DNA from: Streptomyces coeruleorubidus | GTDB taxonomy: Bacteria; Actinomycetota; Actinomycetes; Streptomycetales; Streptomycetaceae | Direction of reading: 5' to 3' | DNA length: 64,000 nt | Assembly (NCBI RefSeq): GCF_008705135.1 | Contig: NZ_CP023694.1 | Coordinates: 6,677,001 to 6,741,000, forward strand | Shown here: positions 24,885 through 32,752 of the stretch, one piece after another | Layout of the letters: each line of letters begins with the position of its first letter | Position numbering within the stretch: position 1 is the stretch's first letter | The notes under the pieces: generated by a model | Databases searched by the model: none | What the model saw: only the letters and a program-made list of their open reading frames with translations | What the model was told of the DNA's origin: nothing | Program-made: the position numbers and the translations under genes

Positions 24885-25412
24885 ATGAGCGACAGAGCCG
24901 CCCTGGTGAAGGGCATCCGTGCGTGGCTGGTCTTCTTCGTCGTCTGCCTGGTGCTCAGCGGCGCCACGGCCTTTCCCCTGGTCCACGAATTGCGCTGGAC
25001 CGAGGATCTGCTGCACGCGCTGTCCGCGGGCGAGTACCTGCCGGGTCTGACCGACTGGATCGAGCGGGTCCGGGCCGGGCTCGACGAGGCCGACGCCGAG
25101 TACCCCTTCCTCCTCTACGGCACGGACTGGCTGGCCTTCGCGCACCTGGTGATCGCGGTCGCCTTCTACGGGCCCTACCGCGACCCGGTCCGCAACATCT
25201 GGGTCGTCGAGTTCGGGATGATCGCCTGCGCGGGGATCATCCCGCTTGCCCTCATCTGCGGACCGATCCGCCACATCCCCTTCTGGTGGTCGGTGATCGA
25301 CATGGCCTTCGGAGTGCTCGGGGTGATCCCGCTGTACGTCGTACGGCAGCGGATCAAGCGGCTGGAGGCCCTGACCGTGCCGGCGGCCGCCACCCCGGCG
25401 CTCGGCGGCTGA
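24885..25412 (+). CDS. Uncharacterised four-helix membrane protein
   Basis: A 175-residue integral membrane protein of unknown function. Four hydrophobic segments lie at about residues 12-32 (AWLVFFVVCLVLSGATAF), 80-98, 105-128 (EFGMIACAGIIPLALICGP) and 133-150 (FWWSVIDMAFGVLGVIPLY). An acidic loop between the first two contains EDLLHALSAGEYLPGLTDWIE. No ribosome-binding site precedes the ATG, which fits the leaderless promoter described separately. It is a single-gene unit between a terminator and the sigma factor gene. Confidence 0.82.
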   Translation: MSDRAALVKGIRAWLVFFVVCLVLSGATAFPLVHELRWTEDLLHALSAGEYLPGLTDWIERVRAGLDEADAEYPFLLYGTDWLAFAHLVIAVAFYGPYRDPVRNIWVVEFGMIACAGIIPLALICGPIRHIPFWWSVIDMAFGVLGVIPLYVVRQRIKRLEALTVPAAATPALGG

Positions 25413-25540
25413 GAAAAAGTGTTATCCCGAGAACCTTCACGCCGTCTCCCCGCATGTGATCCCCCACATAGCCAAGACCCCCGTCCTGCCTGAGAGGGTG
25501 CGTGCGGAAAAGTACTGATCCCAGCCGGCGAGAGGCCACC

Positions 25541-27178
25541 GTGGACAGTCAGCACTGGCGCGCCACCATCACGGCGGCGCAGTCCGGCGACCGGCAGGCG
25601 CTGGACGAGCTGGTCGCGGGCTGGCTGCCGCTGGTCTACAACATCGTGGGCCGGGCCCTGAACGGGCACGCCGACGTCGACGACGTCGTCCAGGAGACCA
25701 TGCTGCGCGCGGTCGGCAACCTCGGCTCGCTGCGCGACCCGGACAGCTTCCGGTCCTGGCTGGTGGCGATCGCCATGCGCCAGATACGCGACCGGGCCCG
25801 GCGCCGGACGGCGGACCGGCTGGAGGAGGCACCGGCCGCCGACTTCGCCGAACTGACCGTGCTGCGGCTCCAGCTCGAGGGGCAGCGGCGCGAGGTCGCC
25901 GAGGCCGCGCGGTGGCTCGACGACGAGGACCGGCAGCTGATGTCGCTGTGGTGGCTGGAAGTCGCGGGCGAACTGACCCGGCGCGAGCTGGCCGCCGCCG
26001 TCGGCATCACCCGGCAGCACGCCGCCGTGCGCGTGCAGCGGATGAAGGAGCGCCTGGAGACCTCGCGCGGCATCGTCCGCGCCCTGGACGGCGCCTGCCC
26101 CGACCTGCGCGAGCTGACCGGCCGCTGGAACGGCCGGCCCGACTCGGTGTGGCGCAAGCGGCTGGCCCGGCACATCCGGGGCTGCGGCTACTGCGGCGGC
26201 ACCCACGAGACGGTCGTACCGGCGGAACGCCTCCTGGTCGGTATCGCGCTCGTCCCGCTGCCCGTCGGGTTCACCCTGTCGCTCGCCTTCGGCGGCAAGA
26301 CGGCGGTGGCCGCCACCTCCGCCGGGTGGTCCGCCAAGCTGCTGGGCGCGCTCACCAAGCCGGCCGTCGTGATGACCGCCGGCGCGACGATGGTCGCGGG
26401 CGGCGCCTACGTCGTCACGCAGCCGCCGGACGCCCCGCCTCCCCGGGCCGCGGTCACCCCCACGGCGACGGCCACGTCCGAACCGCCGCCCTCCGCCACG
26501 CCCAGCCCCAGCCCCACGCCCTCCCCGTCGGCGAAGAGGAAGGCCGACCTGTACGGCACGGTCGTCGACGCCGGCGACCGCGCCCCCGACCCGGACGCCC
26601 GGCCCGCCACCCTGCCCCGCCGCCCCGAGTCCGGCATCACCAGCACCGGCGGCCCGAAGGCCGTCATGCAGCACCGCGGCGACAGCGTGACGCTGAGCGG
26701 CCGGGGCTATGTCCTGGTCCGCTGGCAGATCTCGCCGCACGCCCGGCCCGGCGCTGTGGTCATGCCGACCTGGACCGGCCTGAAGGGCAAGCTGTTCCAC
26801 GTGGCCTCCGGCGGCTCGCGCCGCATGGACGACCCACTGCCCGGCGCCCCGAACGGCTACGTCACCGGCATGGGCGGCCCGGACATCGGATACGCGGTGC
26901 TGCCGCCCGGCACCCAGCAGATGTGGCAGAACGAGTACTTCTACGTCGACGGCACCGTCACCCTCACCCAGAACGAACGCGGCTGCGACTACGGCATCGC
27001 CGTCTTCCCCTCCGACTGGGAGGCCGTTGACAAGGACGTCAACACGGGCCCCGCCCAGGGCGCGATCCGCTACGGCCTCGTCCGCGACACCGGCACGGAC
27101 AGCGCGCCGGTGCCGCAGTACGTCACGCGCTCGACCCCGGACGATCCGGCGACCGTCCCGCAGCGCTCGCGCGTGTAG
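25541..27178 (+). CDS. ECF-type sigma factor with long membrane-associated C-terminal extension
   Basis: A 545-residue fusion. Residues 1-85 form sigma region 2 (ALDELVAGWLPLVYNIVGRAL, DVDDVVQETMLRAV, SFRSWLVAIAMRQIRDRARR) and about 125-185 region 4 with its helix-turn-helix (TRRELAAAVGITRQHAAVRVQRMKERL). A CxxC motif follows (RHIRGCGYCGGTH, near 210), as in zinc-finger extensions. Hydrophobic segments lie near 231-250 and 270-290, then a Pro/Ser/Thr-rich linker and a beta-rich domain of about 200 residues (PDIGYAVLPPGTQQMWQNEYFYVDGTVTLTQ). GTG start at 25541, with GAGAGG upstream. The tail may tether the sigma factor and sense envelope signals, replacing a separate anti-sigma factor. The 3' end overlaps the convergent phosphodiesterase gene by 56 bases. 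Confidence 0.82.
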   Translation: MDSQHWRATITAAQSGDRQALDELVAGWLPLVYNIVGRALNGHADVDDVVQETMLRAVGNLGSLRDPDSFRSWLVAIAMRQIRDRARRRTADRLEEAPAADFAELTVLRLQLEGQRREVAEAARWLDDEDRQLMSLWWLEVAGELTRRELAAAVGITRQHAAVRVQRMKERLETSRGIVRALDGACPDLRELTGRWNGRPDSVWRKRLARHIRGCGYCGGTHETVVPAERLLVGIALVPLPVGFTLSLAFGGKTAVAATSAGWSAKLLGALTKPAVVMTAGATMVAGGAYVVTQPPDAPPPRAAVTPTATATSEPPPSATPSPSPTPSPSAKRKADLYGTVVDAGDRAPDPDARPATLPRRPESGITSTGGPKAVMQHRGDSVTLSGRGYVLVRWQISPHARPGAVVMPTWTGLKGKLFHVASGGSRRMDDPLPGAPNGYVTGMGGPDIGYAVLPPGTQQMWQNEYFYVDGTVTLTQNERGCDYGIAVFPSDWEAVDKDVNTGPAQGAIRYGLVRDTGTDSAPVPQYVTRSTPDDPATVPQRSRV

Positions 27179-27869
27179 CGCACAGCACGTCGATGCGGTT
27201 GGTCGTGATCGAGTCCACCCCCGCCTTCAGCAGCCGTCGCATGGCGCGGCTCGTGTCGGGGGTCCAGACGGACAGCAGGTAGCCGTCGCGGTGGACGCGG
27301 TCGGCGAGGAGGCGGTCCACCAGCGAGAAGCGGTAGTTGAGCCAGCGCGGGCGGATCGCCTCCAGCAGGACGGGCCGGGGCGGGGCCAGTGTCGTCCAGG
27401 TGAGGGCGATCTCCGCGGCCGGGTCCGCCGCGCGCACGGCGAGCATGGCGTCGGCGCCCGCGCAGTAGTAGACGCGGTCCGCCGCCCCGGCCTCCCGTAC
27501 GGCGTCCATCACCCGCCGCACCGCCCGCACGTCCGGTGAGCCGGGCAGGTCGATCATCACCCGGTTGCCGTCGGTCGCGGCCAGCGCCTCCGTCAGGGCC
27601 GGAACCCCGCCGCCGGTCAGTCCGCGCACCTCCTCCCAGGACAGCGCGAGCACCGGCCGCTCCTGCTCCCAGAGCCGCTTCAGCGTCCCGTCGTGCAGCA
27701 GCACCGGCACGCCGTCCCGGGTCAGCCGTACGTCGATCTCCACCGCGTCCGCGCCCCGTTCGAGCGCGGAACGCAGCGAGGCGACGGTGTTCTCGCGGTG
27801 GCGGTACGGGTCGCCCCGGTGGGCCACGGCGGTCACGAGCCGTCCGGGGCGCTCGGGTGAGGGCGTCAC
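27123..27869 (-). CDS. Glycerophosphodiester phosphodiesterase
   Basis: A 248-residue GDPD-fold enzyme that hydrolyses glycerophosphodiesters to glycerol-3-phosphate and an alcohol. The catalytic motifs are VAHRGDPYRHRENTVASL (His and Arg-Glu-Asn), AVEIDVRLTRDGVPVLLHDGTL (E-x-D and H-D), and a C-terminal SVWTPDTSRAMRRLLKAGVDSITTNR. No signal peptide, so it probably acts in the cytoplasm. The GTG start overlaps the stop codon of the upstream deaminase gene (GTGA), indicating coupled translation, and the end overlaps the convergent sigma factor gene. Confidence 0.9.
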   Translation of the reverse strand: MTPSPERPGRLVTAVAHRGDPYRHRENTVASLRSALERGADAVEIDVRLTRDGVPVLLHDGTLKRLWEQERPVLALSWEEVRGLTGGGVPALTEALAATDGNRVMIDLPGSPDVRAVRRVMDAVREAGAADRVYYCAGADAMLAVRAADPAAEIALTWTTLAPPRPVLLEAIRPRWLNYRFSLVDRLLADRVHRDGYLLSVWTPDTSRAMRRLLKAGVDSITTNRIDVLCATRASAAGRSPDRPGSSA

Positions 27870-28927
27870 CGGTCGAGCCACCCCGCGGTGTACGTGTCGA
27901 TCTCCTCGTTGATCCGGGCCTTGCCCGCGGCGTCCAGGAAGGACGCCTCGACGGCGTTCTTCGCCAGCTCGGCCAGGCCCCGCTCGTCGAGGTCGAGCAG
28001 CCGGGCGGCCACCGCGTACTCGTTGTCGAGGTCGGTGCCGAACATCGGCGGGTCGTCGGAGTTGATCGTGACGACGACCCCGGCCTCGGCGAACTCCTTG
28101 ATCGGGTGCTCGTCGAGCGTGCGGACCGCGCGCGTGGCGATGTTGGAGGTCGGGCACACCTCCAGCGGGATCCGGTGCTCGGCGAGGTGCGCGAGGAGCT
28201 TCGGGTCCTGCGCGGAGCTGGTGCCGTGGCCGATGCGCTCGGCCCGCAGATGCGTGAGGGCGTCCCACACCGTCTCCGGGCCGGTGGTCTCACCGGCGTG
28301 CGGTACGGAGTGCAGCCCGGCCGCGATCGCCCGGTCGAAGTACGGCTTGAACTGCGGACGCGGCACGCCGACCTCGGGCCCGCCCAGACCGAAGGAGACC
28401 AGGCCCTCCGGGCGGAGCCGGTCGTCGGTGGCGAGCCGGGTCGTCTCCTCGGCGGCTTCGAGCCCGGCCTCGCCGGGGATGTCGAAGCACCAGCGCAGCA
28501 CGGTGCCGAAATCGGCCTCGGCGGACTTGCGGGCGTCCTCGATCGCGTCCATGAAGGCGCGCTCGTCGATGCCGCGGCGGGTGGAGGAGAACGGGGTGAT
28601 GGTCAGCTCGGCGTACCGCACCTGCTGGCGGGCCAGGTCACGGGCCACCTCGTAGGTCAGCAGCCGGACGTCCTCCGGGGTGCGGATGAGGTCGACGACC
28701 GACAGGTACACCTCGATGAAGTGGGCGAAGTCGGTGAAGGAGAAGTAGTCGACCAGGGCAGCGGGATCGGTCGGGACCTTCGAGTCGGGGTGGCGGGCGG
28801 CCAGTTCGGACACGATCCGGGGGGAGGCGGAGCCCACGTGGTGCACGTGCAGTTCGGCCTTGGGCAGACCGGCGACGAAGGCCTTCAGGTCGCGTGGGGC
28901 GCGGGGGTCGACGAGATGCTCGGTCAA
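27866..28927 (-). CDS. Adenosine deaminase-family enzyme, likely aminodeoxyfutalosine deaminase
   Basis: A 353-residue amidohydrolase of the adenosine deaminase family: metal-binding HVH in KAELHVHHVG, HAGETTGPE, IGHGTSS, CPTSNIA and the catalytic SDDPPMFGT. The usual HVHLEG reads HVHHVG, setting it apart from true adenosine deaminases. From memory, the S. coelicolor protein at this position (SCO5662) was shown to deaminate 6-aminodeoxyfutalosine in the futalosine route to menaquinone, and Streptomyces use that route. I infer the same activity, with adenosine deamination as the alternative. It is cotranscribed with the phosphodiesterase. Confidence 0.85.
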   Translation of the reverse strand: MTEHLVDPRAPRDLKAFVAGLPKAELHVHHVGSASPRIVSELAARHPDSKVPTDPAALVDYFSFTDFAHFIEVYLSVVDLIRTPEDVRLLTYEVARDLARQQVRYAELTITPFSSTRRGIDERAFMDAIEDARKSAEADFGTVLRWCFDIPGEAGLEAAEETTRLATDDRLRPEGLVSFGLGGPEVGVPRPQFKPYFDRAIAAGLHSVPHAGETTGPETVWDALTHLRAERIGHGTSSAQDPKLLAHLAEHRIPLEVCPTSNIATRAVRTLDEHPIKEFAEAGVVVTINSDDPPMFGTDLDNEYAVAARLLDLDERGLAELAKNAVEASFLDAAGKARINEEIDTYTAGWLDR

Positions 28928-29029
28928 GGGTTCCTCCCCGGAACGGCGCCCCTGCCGGCGCGTGGCGGGCGGGGCGCGGGTGATCGGCTGATCGATGACT
29001 CGGGTCTCATCGTAGGCGCTGGAGCAGCG

Positions 29030-29046
29030 CCCTCAGGGGCGCGGGG
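29030..29046. repeat. Streptomyces dispersed intergenic repeat fragment
   Basis: CCCTCAGGGGCGCGGGG here recurs exactly, inverted, at 57374-57390. It belongs to the common short GC-rich intergenic repeat of Streptomyces chromosomes (GGGGCGCGGGGAACTGCGCG type). Related sequence (GGGGCGCGACCAGCCCC) follows a little downstream. Confidence 0.6.
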
Positions 29047-29164
29047 CAGTACCGGTATGCGGCTCCGCCGCGGGGGCGCGACCAGCCCCAACGCAACCCG
29101 CACTGTGGCCCGCACCGAACGGCCCCGTAGCATGGCGGCACGATCGACCCAGGGGGGATGCACC

Positions 29165-29803
29165 ATGACGGACCCGACGCAGCCCGGCGGAGGCGGCGGC
29201 CACGACCCGTGGGCGCCCCCGGAGAACCGGCCGTCACTCGACAAGGACCAGCCCCCCACCGCAGGACCGCCCTCCGTGCACGACCAGGCCACGGTCACCT
29301 CGATGCCGAGCGCGGGTTTCACGCCACCCACCGGCACGCCGCAGTTCGACACCTCGGGCACCGGCGCCGTCCCGCCCCCGCCCGCCGCCCCCACCGGCCC
29401 GGCGGCAACCGGCGGCTACGGCTACCCCGGCTATCCCCAGACGGGCTACGGCTGGCCCGGCATGCCGCCGGCCCCCCAGAACGGCATGGGCGTCGCCGCC
29501 ATGGTGCTGGGCATCATCTCCTGCACCCTCTTCTGTCTGTACGGCGTGGTCTCCCTGGTCACCGGCATCCTCGCCGTCGTCTTCGGCATCAAGGGCCGCA
29601 AGCGCGCCGAGGCCGGAGTGGCCACCAACCACGGTCAGGCCCAGGCGGGCCTGATCATGGGCATCATCGGGATCATCCTCGGCATCGCGGTGATCGTCCT
29701 GATAGCCGTCGGCATCACGGCCGCGATCAACAGCGACGAGCCGTACGACGACCCGTACTACGGCGCGCGCGCCCCGGTCGCCACCGTCCCGTCCCACCAC
29801 TGA
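29165..29803 (+). CDS. DUF4190-type membrane protein with Pro/Gly-rich N-terminus
   Basis: A 212-residue protein. The first 110 residues are disordered, rich in Pro, Gly and Tyr (GYGYPGYPQTGYGWPGMPP). Two membrane helices follow (GMGVAAMVLGIISCTLFCLYGVVSLVTGILAVVFG and GLIMGIIGIILGIAVIVLIAVGI) separated by the short loop GRKRAEAGVATNHGQA. This DUF4190-like layout is common in actinomycetes and its function is unknown. The following gene encodes a paralogue, so the pair is a tandem duplication. Confidence 0.85.
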   Translation: MTDPTQPGGGGGHDPWAPPENRPSLDKDQPPTAGPPSVHDQATVTSMPSAGFTPPTGTPQFDTSGTGAVPPPPAAPTGPAATGGYGYPGYPQTGYGWPGMPPAPQNGMGVAAMVLGIISCTLFCLYGVVSLVTGILAVVFGIKGRKRAEAGVATNHGQAQAGLIMGIIGIILGIAVIVLIAVGITAAINSDEPYDDPYYGARAPVATVPSHH

Positions 29804-29871
29804 AACAGCCGTACTGCGCGGCGGACTTGGCCACTACGATTCCCTGGTCTGACAACGGAGGGGAGATCGTC

Positions 29872-30336
29872 ATGTCCAACACCAATCCCACGCCCGGTGG
29901 GTTCGGTCCGCCGTCCCAGCCCCCGCAGCAGCCGGCCCCCGGCTACGGCTATCCGCAGCAGGGCGGCCCCGGCTACGGCTACCCCCAGGGCGGCCCCGGC
30001 TACCCGGCCGCACCGCCGGTGGGCTACCCCCAGGCGCCCGGCTACGCGATGCCCGCGCAGCCGAGCAACGGCATGGGAACCACGGGGCTGGTGCTGGGCA
30101 TCATCGGCGTGGTGTGCAGCGTGACCTTCATCCTGTGGTTCTTCGGCGTGATCCTCGGCATCCTGGCGATCATCTTCGGAGCCATCGGCCGGGGCAAGGC
30201 CACCCGGGGCGAGGCCACCAACAAGGGCGCGGCGACCGCCGGACTGGTCTGCGGCATCATCGCCACCGTGATCCTGCCGCTGCTGGGCTTCCTGCTCTTC
30301 GCCAGCATCATGGGCGGGCTCGGCGCGGCTGCCTGA
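29872..30336 (+). CDS. DUF4190-type membrane protein, paralogue of the preceding gene
   Basis: A 154-residue protein with the same plan as its neighbour: a Pro/Gly/Tyr-rich head with repeated PGYGYPQ units, then two helices (GLVLGIIGVVCSVTFILWFFGVILGILAIIFG and GLVCGIIATVILPLLGFLLF) joined by RGKATRGEATNKGA. CGGAGGGGAG precedes the ATG. The two proteins may associate in the membrane; the repeated Tyr-Pro-Gly head is of the kind that interacts with other low-complexity proteins. Confidence 0.85.
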   Translation: MSNTNPTPGGFGPPSQPPQQPAPGYGYPQQGGPGYGYPQGGPGYPAAPPVGYPQAPGYAMPAQPSNGMGTTGLVLGIIGVVCSVTFILWFFGVILGILAIIFGAIGRGKATRGEATNKGAATAGLVCGIIATVILPLLGFLLFASIMGGLGAAA

Positions 30337-30350
30337 AGCTGCTGCCGCAC

Positions 30351-30377
30351 GGGGGCCGGTCCCATGGGCCGGCCCCC
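30351..30377. terminator. Bidirectional terminator between convergent genes
   Basis: GGGGGCCGG and CCGGCCCCC form a perfect 9-bp stem, extended by CCC/GGG inside, 14 bases after the DUF4190 gene and 12 bases before the end of the opposing NADAR gene. Confidence 0.7.
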
Positions 30378-30389
30378 GACGCATGCCAC

Positions 30390-30959
30390 CTACGTCTCGC
30401 GCAGCCGCTCCCGCGCCTCCATCAGCGCGAAGCCCAGCAGGTTCGGCCCCCGCCACCGCTCCGGATCCATCGCCGCCTCGTCGTCCGCGGCCAGCCCGAT
30501 GCCCCACACCCGGTCCACGGGACTGGCCTCGACCAGCACTCTCCCGCCCGTGCCCAGCAGAAACCCCCGCAGCTCCGGATGCGCGCCGAACTTGTGGACG
30601 CTGCCCTCCACGACGATCCGGAACCGCTCCCGCCGCCATATCGCTTCGTCGAACCCGCGCACCAGCCGCCCGGCCTTCTTCGCCTCGGCGGGATGCCCGG
30701 CGGCGAGCACGGCACGCTCCGCCGCCGCGTCCTCGAAGAGCCGGGCCTTGCCCGCCATCATCCAGTGCTCGGCCGTCGCGTACTCCACGCCGTCCACCGT
30801 GAACGGCGCCGGCCACCACTGGCTCAGGCAGCTCGCCCCGATGCGGCCGTCCGGCCGCGGCCGGTGCCCCCAGAAGTGCAGATACTTGACCCTCGCGCCG
30901 GCGCGGACGGCCCTGATCAGGGCGTCCCGGGAGCCGACCGCCCCCGTGATCTCCTCCAT
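30390..30959 (-). CDS. NADAR-family (YbiA-like) protein
   Basis: A 189-residue protein of the NADAR/YbiA family, whose members remove ADP-ribose from nucleobases or cleave damaged riboflavin precursors. Diagnostic sequence: VKYLHFWGHRP, CLSQWWPAPFTVDGVEYATAEHWMMAGKARLF and VHKFGAHPELRGFLLGTGGRVLVEASPVDRVWGIGL. The WGIG element and the conserved AEHWMM are intact. I take the ATG at 30959 (MEEIT) rather than an earlier GTG. It is a single-gene unit facing the DUF4190 pair. Confidence 0.87.
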   Translation of the reverse strand: MEEITGAVGSRDALIRAVRAGARVKYLHFWGHRPRPDGRIGASCLSQWWPAPFTVDGVEYATAEHWMMAGKARLFEDAAAERAVLAAGHPAEAKKAGRLVRGFDEAIWRRERFRIVVEGSVHKFGAHPELRGFLLGTGGRVLVEASPVDRVWGIGLAADDEAAMDPERWRGPNLLGFALMEARERLRET

Positions 30960-31054
30960 GCACGCGAGTCTGGCACGCACCACTGACACAGCGTCCTGCC
31001 TTTTCCTGGCGGACTCGACACCTGGTCGACAGATTCCGTCGCGTAACCAAAAAT

Positions 31055-31075
31055 CAACAACGGAATCCCTTGTTG
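31055..31075. promoter_or_regulatory. Inverted repeat upstream of the second aldehyde dehydrogenase
   Basis: CAACAA-N9-TTGTTG, about 85 bases upstream of the dehydrogenase start. The complementary reading contains ATTCCGTTGTT, closely similar to AATCCGTTGTT in the candidate Lrp operator at 23204-23220, suggesting the same regulator acts on both polyamine dehydrogenase genes. Confidence 0.35.
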
Positions 31076-31159
31076 GAGTGACATCCCTCTGTCAGGATCG
31101 GCACTCAAATCGAGCCTGAGCCACGCCGGCCCCACCACGGGGACACGGAGGAGAGCGAC

Positions 31160-32695
31160 ATGCACAACCCGGGCAACGCAACCCCGGACCGATTCCCGGC
31201 CGAGGAGCGCTTCGCGGAGGGCGCGCAGTACATCGCCGGCCGCCTGACCAGGGGCACCTCCGGCCGCACGCACGCGGTCGTCGACCCGGCGTCGGGCGAG
31301 GAGGTGCTCCGTTACGAGCTGGCGGGCACGGCCGACGTCGACCGGGCCGTCGCAGCCGCGCGCGAGGCCTTCCCGGGCTGGGCGGGGGCCACGCCGGGCG
31401 AGCGTTGCGACGCCCTGCACCGGTTCGCCGCGGTCCTGGCCGACCGCGCCGAGGACTTCGCCCGCGCCGAGTCGCTCCAGTGCGGCAAGCCGCTGAAGCT
31501 GAGCCGCGAGTTCGACGTCCCGGGGACGATCGACAACACCGCCTTCTTCGCCGGTGCCGCACGGCTTCTCCAGGGCCAGTCCGCCGGCGAGTACTCCGGG
31601 GACCACACGTCGTACATCCGGCGCGAGCCCATCGGTGTAGTCGGTTCCATCGCACCCTGGAACTACCCCCTCCAGATGGCCGCCTGGAAGGTCCTGCCGG
31701 CGATCGCGGCAGGCAACACGATCGTCCTGAAGCCCGCCGAGCTCACCCCGCTGACCTCACTGCTCTTCGCCCAGGCGGCCACGGACGCCGGGATCCCGGA
31801 CGGTGTGATCAACATCGTCACCGGCACCGGCAGGGAGGCCGGTGAGCACCTCGTCGGCCACCCCGACGTGGCCATGACCTCCTTCACCGGCTCCACCGCC
31901 GTCGGCAAGCGCGTCGCGGAGATCGCCACCGCCACCGTCAAACGCCTCCACCTGGAGCTCGGCGGCAAGGCGCCCTTCGTGGTCTTCGACGACGCCGACC
32001 TGGAGGCCGCCGCCCACGGCGCGGTCGCCGGCGCGCTCATCAACACCGGGCAGGACTGCACGGCCGCCACGCGCGCGTACGTGCAGCGACCGCTGTACGA
32101 CGCCTTCGTGGAACGGACCGCGGCGCTCATGGAGACCGTCCGGCTCGGCGACCCCTTCGCAGCCGGCACCGACCTCGGACCGCTGATCTCGCACGCGCAG
32201 CGGGACCGGGTGGCCGGGTTCGTGGACCGGGCACGGGCCTACGCGCGCGTGGTGACCGGAGGCGAAGCACCCGAGGGCGAGCTCGCCAAGGGCGCCTACT
32301 ACCGGCCCACCCTCATCGCCGGCGCCGCCCAGGACAGCGAGGTCGTCCAGTCCGAGATCTTCGGCCCGGTCCTGGTCGTGCTGCCCTTCGACAGCGACGA
32401 CGAGGGCATCGCACTCGCCAACGACACCCCGTACGGGCTCGCCGCCTCCGCCTGGAGCCGGGACGTGTACCGGGCGAACCGGGCCACGCGCGAGATCAAG
32501 GCGGGCTGTGTGTGGGTCAACGACCACATCCCGATCATCAGCGAGATGCCGCACGGCGGCTACAAGTCCTCCGGCTGCGGCAAGGACATGTCCGCGTACT
32601 CGTTCGAGGAGTACACCCAGATCAAGCACGTCATGTTCGACAACACCGCGGTGGCCGCGAAGGACTGGCACCGCACCGTCTTCGGGGACCGATAG
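31160..32695 (+). CDS. Aldehyde dehydrogenase (second gamma-aminobutyraldehyde/aminoaldehyde dehydrogenase)
   Basis: A 511-residue NAD(P)+-dependent aldehyde dehydrogenase, similar to the one at 23336. The catalytic cysteine lies in NTGQDCTAATR, the base glutamate in LELGGKAPFVVFDDAD, and the cofactor region in APWNYPLQMAAWKVLPAIAAGN. ATG with GGAGGAG upstream. It is followed within 60 bases by the putrescine/spermidine transporter and amine oxidase genes, so it most likely oxidises aminoaldehydes produced from imported polyamines. It probably leads that operon. Confidence 0.9.
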   Translation: MHNPGNATPDRFPAEERFAEGAQYIAGRLTRGTSGRTHAVVDPASGEEVLRYELAGTADVDRAVAAAREAFPGWAGATPGERCDALHRFAAVLADRAEDFARAESLQCGKPLKLSREFDVPGTIDNTAFFAGAARLLQGQSAGEYSGDHTSYIRREPIGVVGSIAPWNYPLQMAAWKVLPAIAAGNTIVLKPAELTPLTSLLFAQAATDAGIPDGVINIVTGTGREAGEHLVGHPDVAMTSFTGSTAVGKRVAEIATATVKRLHLELGGKAPFVVFDDADLEAAAHGAVAGALINTGQDCTAATRAYVQRPLYDAFVERTAALMETVRLGDPFAAGTDLGPLISHAQRDRVAGFVDRARAYARVVTGGEAPEGELAKGAYYRPTLIAGAAQDSEVVQSEIFGPVLVVLPFDSDDEGIALANDTPYGLAASAWSRDVYRANRATREIKAGCVWVNDHIPIISEMPHGGYKSSGCGKDMSAYSFEEYTQIKHVMFDNTAVAAKDWHRTVFGDR

Positions 32696-32752
32696 TCGTC
32701 TGCAGGCCGCCTGACCAACGGCCGCCCACCCTTTCGAAAGGGCACCACGCGC

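Noticed and set aside
25413..25540. GAGAACC as an ECF-type autoregulatory -35 element for the sigma factor gene
   Set aside because: No -10 element lies at the proper distance, so the match is not supportable.
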